NCBI GenBank assembly: GCA_039029915.1 | Contig: JBCCFD010000033.1 | Location: 1 to 30,963 of the forward strand | DNA length: 30,963 nt | Source of the DNA: QQUD01 sp039029915 | Lineage (GTDB): Bacteria; Chloroflexota; Anaerolineae; Promineifilales; Promineifilaceae | Reading direction: 5' to 3' | Shown here: positions 22,351-29,568 of the stretch, piece by piece | Layout of the letters: every line of letters begins with the position of its first letter | How positions within the stretch are numbered: position 1 is the first letter of the stretch | Notes under the pieces: generated by a model | What the model saw: the letters and a program-made list of their open reading frames with translations, nothing else | The model's database searches: none | Told to the model about the DNA's origin: nothing | Program-made: the position numbers and the translations under genes

Positions 22351-23022
22351 TTAAATTTTAACCATGGTAACAGAGGGCAAAAGTGGATTAACGGCCGTTT
22401 CAACGGGTTGTTGATCCTTATCCAGTTCCTTATGCCAAGTTTTAACCTCTTTGATATGAAGGCCTGCCTGCAAACCTGCTTCTTCATAATGCTCAAGCGG
22501 ATGCCAATAGTTTATAATTTCAGTGATGCCCTCATCATCTTGGTTAAACTCTGCCCCCGCGCCTCTTTTTACGCGCTCCGGGTGATATTCAGTAATTACA
22601 AGCTGGGACCCAAGTTTCATCACCTGCGCTGCGTTATAAAGTAAAATTGCCAAATTTTCGATATGCTCGATCACTAAATTGATGAGAATGAGATCTGCCC
22701 AAGCGTGCTCAACGGGCCAGGGCAAAAGCAAGTTATGCACTTTTAATTCAACATTGGGCTGGTTAACTTTCTCTTTAGCCAAAGCAAGCATATTTTCAGA
22801 AAAATCAAGGCCAATCAACCTGTGACATTTTGGGGAGAGCCAAACGCTGTTCCAGCCCGTACCACACCCCGCTTCTACGACAAATAGGTTCGTTAATTCA
22901 GGCAGTATAGTTTTTAAAACGGCCGTGCTGCAATCCCGCGTTGGGTTTTCCTGAGCATCATAAATATTACTCCACGCTTGGTAAGATTGATAAACGTCGC
23001 TTTTGTGTTGATTTAAACTCAT
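22351..23022 (-). CDS. Class I SAM-dependent methyltransferase
   Basis: 223 residues. Motif I is VVEAGCGTGWNSVWL near residues 48-62 and motif II LIGLDFSENMLALAKE near 70-85. A third strand segment WADLILINLVIEHI aligns with the acidic-loop/motif IV region of UbiE-like enzymes. VMKLGSQLVITEYHP follows as in methyltransferases acting on small molecules. The substrate is unknown. It starts 9 nt after the DinB-like gene stop and is followed by DUF3565 at 7 nt, so these form an operon. ACGGCCGT occurs at 22391 and 22919. Confidence 0.85.
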   Translation of the reverse strand: MSLNQHKSDVYQSYQAWSNIYDAQENPTRDCSTAVLKTILPELTNLFVVEAGCGTGWNSVWLSPKCHRLIGLDFSENMLALAKEKVNQPNVELKVHNLLLPWPVEHAWADLILINLVIEHIENLAILLYNAAQVMKLGSQLVITEYHPERVKRGAGAEFNQDDEGITEIINYWHPLEHYEEAGLQAGLHIKEVKTWHKELDKDQQPVETAVNPLLPSVTMVKI

Positions 23023-23031
23023 AAACTGAAG

Positions 23032-23508
23032 CTAGATGATTTTGTCATCTTTTCCGGCTAGCTGACGAAGATATTCCGTTTGACCTAGGTGATACCCTTC
23101 ATGCCAAGCCAAGAAAAGAATCCGTTCAGCCACAGAGCGACCTTTCTCATCTTTCTCAGCTAGCTGCCGTTCTGAAATTTCCGCAAATCCATCTTCGAGC
23201 TGTTTCTGCGTGCTATCAAAATCGGCCATCAGACGCTCAAAGGACAATATATCTGGATCATCAGCGGAAGTAATTGGCTCCGAATCATATTTGTAGCGAG
23301 CTATTTCTGCTTCTGTCCAAGAGCCACTAATGCCCATCATTTTTAAAACGTTTTGTCGAGATACTAGGCAATGCCCTAACACCCAGTTCAGACAGTTGCC
23401 ACGAAACGGTAACTGCAACAGGCTATCCTCATGGGTTAACCCATTTGTTTGATTCGTTATAATCCAGTAATTAGTTTTAAAAAGTCCGTGAATTGTTTCT
23501 TTGTCCAT
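23032..23508 (-). CDS. DinB-superfamily (DUF664/DUF1572-like) four-helix protein
   Basis: 158 residues from ATG 23508, chosen because GAGGTG lies 6 nt upstream; the longer frame to 23571 has no Shine-Dalgarno and a hydrophobic tail unlike the family. Features are a His after the first helices (LNWVLGHCLVSRQNVL) and the C-terminal LAWHEGYHLGQTEYLRQLAG, where two His spaced by three residues complete the three-His metal site of DinB-like proteins. Members include thiol-dependent transferases, but many have no known role. It is first gene of the minus-strand cluster and is divergent from the M28 peptidase. Confidence 0.82.
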   Translation of the reverse strand: MDKETIHGLFKTNYWIITNQTNGLTHEDSLLQLPFRGNCLNWVLGHCLVSRQNVLKMMGISGSWTEAEIARYKYDSEPITSADDPDILSFERLMADFDSTQKQLEDGFAEISERQLAEKDEKGRSVAERILFLAWHEGYHLGQTEYLRQLAGKDDKII

Positions 23509-23649
23509 TTTATTCACCTCATAAAGTAGATCACGCTTGCCAACAATAGAACAAATGTACCAAAACAACATTCATTTATCAACATTCATCAAGTTTCTAC
23601 CACAATCTATTGCAAATGACTTCTTTACGTTTACGAATAGCACTTCCGC

Positions 23650-23655
23650 TATAAT
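23650..23655 (+). promoter_or_regulatory. Candidate -10 box for the M28 peptidase gene
   Basis: A perfect TATAAT lies 130 nt upstream of the ATG in the 277-bp divergent gap. Two overlapping TTTACG copies (23624 and 23630) are the nearest -35-like sequences, at 20 and 14 nt. Downstream are inverted TTTCACAA (23697-23704) and TTGTGAAA (23732-23739), a possible operator. Confidence 0.35.
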
Positions 23656-23785
23656 GAGCGTCTAAATTAAGTTGAGAATGAATGAACGCTGGTAACTTTC
23701 ACAAAATAGCTGGAAATCCACCCAATTATAATTGTGAAATTTACCCTGTGAAAACCACCTGGTAAAGCGTCATTAGAGGAGAAAA

Positions 23786-25186
23786 ATGTCAAAATCAAAC
23801 CCTTTTTTAAAAACTGATCAACAGATTGTTGGTGATATTTATACAAACATGGAAATTTGGAACAACTTAGAAACCTTATGCGATGAGTTTGGATCCCGCT
23901 TTGGAGGCACAAAGGGTGAAAAATTAGCGGCTAATTTCATTAAAGAAAAGCTCGAATCTTATGGGCTTTCAAATGTTTACCTTGAAGAGATTCCGTATGA
24001 AGGCTGGCGGAGAGGAACTGTTTCCCTAGAAATTTTAGAACCCATACAAAAAACGATACCTTGTATCTCTCTTCCCCACTCCCCTCCGGCCAATTTGGAG
24101 GCAGAGCTCGTTGATTTAGAAGATGGCGATCCAGCTGATTTTGATTCACGAGTAGATGAGATGAAGGGCAAGATTGTTTTAACAACGAGTGAGGTACGAC
24201 CTAATAATGGAAAACGCTGGGTGCATCGAAATGAAAAATACGGCCGTTCTATTCTTGGCGGCGCAACGGGTTTTATTTTTGTTAACCACTACCCCGGCTA
24301 CGGGCCAGCGACAGGGGGTGTCGGTGAAATGGGTGCCGGTCACATTCCAGCGATCTCTGTATCGTATGAAGATGGCAAATTTTTACAAAGATTGTTGAAG
24401 AAAAACGGCCGTGTTCGCCTCAAAATACAAAGCAGTGACCAAATTGAGCAGATGATCTCTTGGAACATCATTAGCGATTTACCGGGGCAAAAAGACCCCG
24501 ACCAAATTATTATGCTCGGCTGTCACTACGATGGGCACGATATTTCACAGGGGGCCACCGACCCTGCATCAGGTGCGGTGGCCGTGCTCGAAACAGCCCG
24601 AGTTTTAGCAAAATATGCCCCAAATCTACCGTATACCGTTCGTTTTGCCCTGTGGGGGATTGAAGAAATAGGGTTGATTGGTTCGACTTTTCACGTCGAA
24701 CAGCATGTTGATGAAATGAATAATTTTCGGTTTTATTTAAATCTGGATAGCGCAGGTGCCTTACCATACAAAGATATCGTTTTGAATCAATGGCCTGATT
24801 TAGTTCCCACCTTTAAATCATGGTCCGATGAGATGGCGCTTTATTTCAAGGTGGGTCAATCAATCAGCGCCCATTCGGACCATTATCCATTTTTGCTTGA
24901 AGGCGTTCCTACAGGTGCAATTGGCAATTTACGTGGCGCAAGAACTGGGCGCGGCTATGGTCACACCCATTATGACACGCTCGATAAAGCAGAAATCACA
25001 AGCTTGCGAGAAGCGGCCGTTTTAGCCGCACGATTGGCTATGCGAATTGCAAGTGACGAAGAATGGCCAGTTCAGCAAAGGGGTAAAGACGAAATCAAAG
25101 AAGTATTAAGCGGGCCCGAAAATGACGAAGAAACCGCTATTTTTGAAAAGATACATCAATTTTATGCTCAAGCTAGGGAAAATTAA
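23786..25186 (+). CDS. M28 family zinc aminopeptidase with a PA-type insert
   Basis: 466 residues. An N-terminal helix-rich part (LETLCDEFGSRFGGTKGEKLAANFIKEKLESYGL) precedes a protease-associated-like domain (about residues 95-225: GKIVLTTSE..., FIFVNHYPGYGPATGGVGEMGAGHIPAISVSYEDG). The di-zinc catalytic domain has GCHYDGHD near 246, TDPASGAVAVLE near 258, WGIEEIGLIGS near 291 (Glu pair, catalytic base and ligand), SDHYPF near 365 and HTHYDTLDK near 393. It has no signal peptide, so it is a cytoplasmic peptide or amino-acid-conjugate hydrolase. GAGGAG lies 5 nt before ATG 23786. It stands alone. ACGGCCGT occurs twice. Confidence 0.9.
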   Translation: MSKSNPFLKTDQQIVGDIYTNMEIWNNLETLCDEFGSRFGGTKGEKLAANFIKEKLESYGLSNVYLEEIPYEGWRRGTVSLEILEPIQKTIPCISLPHSPPANLEAELVDLEDGDPADFDSRVDEMKGKIVLTTSEVRPNNGKRWVHRNEKYGRSILGGATGFIFVNHYPGYGPATGGVGEMGAGHIPAISVSYEDGKFLQRLLKKNGRVRLKIQSSDQIEQMISWNIISDLPGQKDPDQIIMLGCHYDGHDISQGATDPASGAVAVLETARVLAKYAPNLPYTVRFALWGIEEIGLIGSTFHVEQHVDEMNNFRFYLNLDSAGALPYKDIVLNQWPDLVPTFKSWSDEMALYFKVGQSISAHSDHYPFLLEGVPTGAIGNLRGARTGRGYGHTHYDTLDKAEITSLREAAVLAARLAMRIASDEEWPVQQRGKDEIKEVLSGPENDEETAIFEKIHQFYAQAREN

Positions 25187-25202
25187 GCGGGAGAAATAGA
25201 AA

Positions 25203-25310
25203 AGAACATACGAAGTTTGAGACAACTTTTTAGTGAAAAGAAGTTCTTGCTTTAGGCAAATGACAGCGACAAGCTTCGATTTCTTATTGTTTTATCACTT
25301 CGTATGTTCT
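25203..25310. repeat. Palindromic element with 14-bp perfect inverted ends
   Basis: AGAACATACGAAGT (25203-25216) and ACTTCGTATGTTCT (25297-25310) are exact complements, 108 bp overall, between the convergent M28 and PspC-domain genes. It may be a two-way terminator or a miniature repeat. The inner part (CGAAGTTT and AAGCTTCG) is also weakly symmetric and resembles the CGAAGTT ends of the 54-bp repeat. Confidence 0.55.
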
Positions 25311-25322
25311 AGAAAGCAAATG

Positions 25323-25505
25323 TTAGGCGCGGGGCATAATAAACCATAAAATAAGATACGGGAGCACCCCTGGAGCGGCGCCAGGCAGCGCAAGAATAAT
25401 AAAGAGCAGGCGGAACCAAAACACATTAATTCCAAAAAATTCAGCAAGTCCACCACAAACACCAGCTAACATGCCATTTGTTCGTTTTAGTCGTTGTTTT
25501 GTCAT
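25323..25505 (-). CDS. PspC-domain membrane protein
   Basis: 60 residues from ATG 25505: MTKQRLKRTNGMLAGVCGGLAEFFGIN, then one hydrophobic helix pair (FWFRLLFIILALPGAAPGVLPYLILWFIMPRA). This is the classic PspC single-domain protein, a small inner-membrane protein often linked to envelope stress. The frame is open to 25547, but the family normally starts at MxKRLxRSxxN. GAGGAG lies 13 nt upstream, somewhat far. No psp partners are in the window. Confidence 0.85.
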   Translation of the reverse strand: MTKQRLKRTNGMLAGVCGGLAEFFGINVFWFRLLFIILALPGAAPGVLPYLILWFIMPRA

Positions 25506-25937
25506 TAGATTTTTATAACTCCTCACGGTCATAATCAGTAAAAGCACATTCTCATTTTTAGTAATCAGTGCCTTTTACCTAATCGTATTTTTATAAATTT
25601 AGAAATTTCTTTTTAGAAGTTGAGCAACAAGACTTATCAATACTGAATGATCTTTTGCATCTCTTAGCAGTAAACCGTTCTGAGCCTTGGACTCTCCAAA
25701 ACCGTGTTGAGGTTTACTCAATTTCAATTTCAAACATCTATTTAGGATTACGCAAATCCCCATTGAAAGTTTCAACTTAAAAAATTAAATCATTCAGCAT
25801 AACGATGTTTTCACGGTCTACTTAATAACAACTGTAAGTCTCGATTTGGAAAATCAACATCAAGTATAAAATTTTGGGAAGCATATTTAACGTATTGTAA
25901 GCGCTCCCCCTTGCCCTAAAACGAAGTAAAGGTTGCA
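25506..25937. other. Intergenic region between the PspC-domain and BcsB-like genes
   Basis: 432 bases, A+T-rich, between divergent genes. I see no gene, repeat or convincing promoter pair here. Confidence 0.3.
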
Positions 25938-28457
25938 ATGAAAAAGAATATCTATCTAAATTTACTGACTTTTGTCGTATTGTTTTTCGTATTTTTAAAC
26001 CCCACTTTTGCCCAAGAAAATGAGCCGGTAGAGCCCGCGCCTGCATCTGATAACTCCGAAGATTCCATTGACACCGAACCGGAAGTTGATCCTATTTGGA
26101 CACTGCTAACCTTTGCCGAAATGGGAATAGTAGAAGAAACGCTTGAAAGATCTAATTTTTCGACAACAAATACGATTCATCTGCCGGCGCACTGGTCTTT
26201 GCTTGAGGGAAGCGAACTGCATTTAGAATTGCTGCCCCTTGTCCGACAAGACGGGATCGTTGTTCAAAACAACCTGTTTGGGGGAACGATTATCGTAAAA
26301 TTCGAAGGGGAAATCATTGGTGAGCATATTGTAAACTCCAATGAAAAAATTGAAATGGACCTGCGCATTCCTGAATCGCGGTTTATCGATGATGGCCGCC
26401 GAAGCTATGCCTTAGAAGTCACCCTACTAAGTGACTTTAATTGCGGCAGTACACTTACTTCTTCGGTACAAATCCTAGATACCTCATACTTTTCAATTGC
26501 TTACCATGAGGTATTGCCCCTACTTGACCTACGAATGCTTCCCTTCCCTATCCAACAGAACAGTTTCCAACCCAATGTGGGCACCTTTGTCATTCCTGAT
26601 GAAACCTCCGAGGCTGAATTAACGGCCTTGCTTACAACAGCTTCTGGCATGGGGCGCTCAACAACGCGAACAACTTTTGACTTGGTTCGCGAAAGTGATT
26701 TAACCGATCAGATTAAATTTTCATCACACCTCATTTTTGTCGGTGATTACCGCGACTTTGTATCATCTGAGATGATTTTCAACAGTGAAGACAGCGCCTT
26801 GCTTGAATCAGTTAATGCTGATGAGGGCATATTAAAGCTTACGCATTCCCCTTGGGATGAGTCAAAGGCTATTTTGCACATAAGTGGTCTCACCACTGAA
26901 GGGGTGCAAAAGGCGGCAAACGCATTAACCTTTGGTGTCATTCGGCCGGCAACCGACCGTTTTGATTTTGCCATTATTGAGGAAGTTGTCGTCGAAGAAG
27001 CGGCTCCCTCAGAGATATTTTCGCCCCTATTTAGCTTTGCAGATTTGGGACATGATGTTCAGACAATGTTTGGTCCAAACGATGCCCAAACCCAATATAA
27101 GTTTAATATTCCAACAGAACGGCCGTTTTCCCTAGCGGAAAATGGTGAGCTTTCCCTGCTGTTTAACCACTCCGACTTATTAAACTACGACTCTTCAGGC
27201 ATCAACATTTTGTTGAATAATCGCCCAATTGGCAGCAGTCATTTTTCAAATGAAACAACCGATGTCACACGGCTAACTATCGAAATTCCAGAAGGATTTT
27301 TGCGAAATGGATCAAACACATTAGCTATCAATGCGAATCTTGAACCAATCACGCCGTGTTCAAATTTTGCTGATGATGGCACTTGGGTCAATATTTTCCC
27401 TGAGTCGGAAATCAGTTTACCTATCATCTTTAACGATGAACCTACAGCACAGCCAGTTTCAATCATTAGCGCGTATCCAAAGCCATTTTCAACCAGAAAT
27501 GATTTAGGAAACACGACGTTTGTTTTACCAGAAGACAATATAGACAGCTTGTTTGGGGCCTTGCAAATCGCCTTCAATTTGGGCAAACACGCTTCGAGCG
27601 ATATTTTGCAATTGAAGGTTTTATACTCAGATGATATCTCTGAAGAAGTATTAAATACCGACCATCTCATTGTTGTGGGGCAGGCTCTCGATCAGCCATT
27701 TATCACGTCAATCAATGAGGCTTTACCCGGACCTTTCATTGAAAATACCAACCTAATTCAGTCTGATCGGCTACCCATCGAATATCGTTTGCCTGCAGAT
27801 GATGCTTTAGGCTACTTACAAATGGTTGCCTCACCTTGGAATACAGATTTATCAATCTTGTTAGTAGGTGGTGTTGATGATGAAGGGGTACAGGTGGCAA
27901 CCACGACCCTGTTAAATAATCAACGCCAATTGGGTGGTGATTTGGTCGTCATAGACCAAAACGGAGTTTTTACAACCGTCACTCCTGAGATATTCGTAGC
28001 TGATGAATCGACTGACACTGATGAAGAAGCGATAGATGAGGAAGCGATGTCGGAAGATGACGCTAACCTTGCTGCAACGTCGGAAGCGGGTGACGAACCG
28101 TCTAAAACGGCCGCAAATAACACGCTTGAAGAAGCTGAGGAAGCCGTCGAACAAGTAGAGGGGCCGAAGGAAGAGCCGGTTGAAGAGACTATTGAAGAGC
28201 CTGAAGAAACTGAAGAAACTGAAGAAGCGGAAGAGGAAACGGCCGTGATTACTGAACAAGAGCCACCAGATGAAAGCACCGCTGTAGAGAGCAGAGAATC
28301 TGATACCACAGTAACCAGCACCCAAACAGCCTCAAGCAGAAACAGCCGTTTTTCAATCAGCTCAATTCCGAGGTTGCCAATGATGGTGATTGCGACAGGG
28401 ATGGTGGCCTTATTGCTGATTGGTGGTGGCTATCTCGTCAACCGCCGAACTTCATAA
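25938..28457 (+). CDS. BcsB-like cellulose-synthase-subunit family protein, membrane anchored
   Basis: 839 residues with a signal peptide (residues 1-25, cleavage after NPTFA). Two repeats of the BcsB module follow: the first about 60-330 and the second about 365-660. Each contains the GP/LP-strand pattern with a carbohydrate-binding-like beta sandwich and an alpha/beta segment (LLNNRPIGSSHFS in repeat 2; VQKAANALTFGVIRP closing repeat 1; VQVATTTLLN closing repeat 2). Then comes a strongly acidic low-complexity stretch (about 680-790, with ETEETEEAEEET), and a single C-terminal helix (MVIATGMVALLLIGGGYLVNRR). In known systems BcsB guides the polysaccharide made by BcsA. No BcsA, BcsC or c-di-GMP gene is nearby, so the role here is inferred only from architecture. 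AAAGG lies 6 nt before the ATG. Confidence 0.75.
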   Translation: MKKNIYLNLLTFVVLFFVFLNPTFAQENEPVEPAPASDNSEDSIDTEPEVDPIWTLLTFAEMGIVEETLERSNFSTTNTIHLPAHWSLLEGSELHLELLPLVRQDGIVVQNNLFGGTIIVKFEGEIIGEHIVNSNEKIEMDLRIPESRFIDDGRRSYALEVTLLSDFNCGSTLTSSVQILDTSYFSIAYHEVLPLLDLRMLPFPIQQNSFQPNVGTFVIPDETSEAELTALLTTASGMGRSTTRTTFDLVRESDLTDQIKFSSHLIFVGDYRDFVSSEMIFNSEDSALLESVNADEGILKLTHSPWDESKAILHISGLTTEGVQKAANALTFGVIRPATDRFDFAIIEEVVVEEAAPSEIFSPLFSFADLGHDVQTMFGPNDAQTQYKFNIPTERPFSLAENGELSLLFNHSDLLNYDSSGINILLNNRPIGSSHFSNETTDVTRLTIEIPEGFLRNGSNTLAINANLEPITPCSNFADDGTWVNIFPESEISLPIIFNDEPTAQPVSIISAYPKPFSTRNDLGNTTFVLPEDNIDSLFGALQIAFNLGKHASSDILQLKVLYSDDISEEVLNTDHLIVVGQALDQPFITSINEALPGPFIENTNLIQSDRLPIEYRLPADDALGYLQMVASPWNTDLSILLVGGVDDEGVQVATTTLLNNQRQLGGDLVVIDQNGVFTTVTPEIFVADESTDTDEEAIDEEAMSEDDANLAATSEAGDEPSKTAANNTLEEAEEAVEQVEGPKEEPVEETIEEPEETEETEEAEEETAVITEQEPPDESTAVESRESDTTVTSTQTASSRNSRFSISSIPRLPMMVIATGMVALLLIGGGYLVNRRTS

Positions 28458-28479
28458 TTGGAGTCTAGCAAACACAGTA

Positions 28480-28544
28480 GCCCAGTGATGATGAGCCTTA
28501 GCTTTTATAATAGGTAACAGCGTCAAGATTCATCATCACCGGGC
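28480..28544. terminator. Inverted repeat between convergent genes, probable two-way terminator
   Basis: GCCCAGTGATGATGA (28480-28494) pairs with TCATCATCACCGGGC (28530-28544) over 15 bp with one mismatch and a 35-nt loop, between the stops of the BcsB-like (+) and epimerase (-) genes. No U-run follows on either side. Confidence 0.45.
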
Positions 28545-28569
28545 GATTACAAAAAATCTCGTTGTCAGG

Positions 28570-29523
28570 CTAAAAAGTAACCTTGTTGTGGATTCGTGAC
28601 TTGTACCAGTCCACCTGATCTTTCAAAGCATCGTACAACGTTGTTTGTGGCTCATAGCCCAACAGCCGCCCCGCTTTTTCAATATTAGCCAGCGTCCGAT
28701 GTTGATCACCTGCCCGCTTAGGCAAGATCTCAAATTGAGCAGACATTCCTAAAATGTCTTCAATCATTTCGATTCCTTCACCGGTCGTATGTTCAATATC
28801 TGACCCAATGTTGAAGATTTCACCGTTGACTTCATCGAGCCTTGGCAAAACAGAGACTAATCCATTCACAATATCACCCACGTAGGTAAATGATCGAGAA
28901 TGCTTGCGACTGCCCTCAAAAAGGGGAAACGGCCGTTCCTCTAAAATGCAGCGAATTAGCTTTGAATACAGCTTCTCTGGACGCTCTCGCGGACCAATCA
29001 CCGAGTAAAGCCGCAGAGAGGTAGCTGGCAACCCTTTATCCTGATGATACGCCATCACTAATTGCTCAGCCGCGGTCTTAGTCACGCCATAATACGAGGT
29101 TGGCTTGGGCATCGCATCCTCCGCCTCAGTCGCCATTCTGCCATAAACCGAAGAGGTTGCAATATTGACAAAACAGGCAAACTTCGACAATTTGGCACAA
29201 ATTTCTAGCAAATGGTGGGTGGTCATCAAATTATTTCGCACATAATCTTCAAATGGGGTCGTAGCTGAAATACCCGGTTGAGCAGCAAGATGATAAATAA
29301 TTTCTACATCTGCCAGTTCATCCCCTAGCCGGTCGTCCAGTAAATCCATCTCTAGAAAACGAACGCCGCTCATCTGTACATCTTCAGCATTTGCCTCTTT
29401 TAGTGAACGGGCATAGTAACTGGTCATCCCATCGATACCGATGACCTCATGCCCTATTTGTGATAATTTTTCGGCCACGTGTGACCCAATGAAGCCGGCC
29501 GCACCGGTAACTGCAATTTTCAT
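28570..29523 (-). CDS. NAD-dependent nucleotide-sugar epimerase/dehydratase (extended SDR)
   Basis: 317 residues from ATG 29523 (MKIAVTGAAGFIGSHVAEKL); TTG 29535 four codons upstream is possible but less likely. The NAD motif is TGAAGFIGSH. Other SDR features are YHLAAQPGI, a catalytic Ser in ATSSVYG near 120, and YxxxK near 143 (SYYGVTKTAAEQ), plus RLYSVIGPRERPEKLYSKLI, typical of UDP-glucose/UDP-glucuronate 4-epimerase-like enzymes. It should change the sugar of a UDP- or dTDP-sugar; the exact substrate is not assigned. It may supply surface-polysaccharide precursors, in keeping with the neighbouring BcsB-like gene, but the two are convergent. Confidence 0.88.
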   Translation of the reverse strand: MKIAVTGAAGFIGSHVAEKLSQIGHEVIGIDGMTSYYARSLKEANAEDVQMSGVRFLEMDLLDDRLGDELADVEIIYHLAAQPGISATTPFEDYVRNNLMTTHHLLEICAKLSKFACFVNIATSSVYGRMATEAEDAMPKPTSYYGVTKTAAEQLVMAYHQDKGLPATSLRLYSVIGPRERPEKLYSKLIRCILEERPFPLFEGSRKHSRSFTYVGDIVNGLVSVLPRLDEVNGEIFNIGSDIEHTTGEGIEMIEDILGMSAQFEILPKRAGDQHRTLANIEKAGRLLGYEPQTTLYDALKDQVDWYKSRIHNKVTF

Positions 29524-29568
29524 AATTCTATCCAAAAAATAATTTTGCCGTCATGTTTTTCCAAAGTG

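Noticed and set aside
22344..22496. N-terminal extension of the DUF3565 protein
   Set aside because: This part lies inside the methyltransferase gene; the family starts at MKQKIIGF.
27912..28325. Two overlapping minus-strand ORFs (Ser-rich and Phe/Arg-rich) opposite the BcsB-like gene
   Set aside because: They are antisense products of the Glu-rich repeat and have only low-complexity composition.
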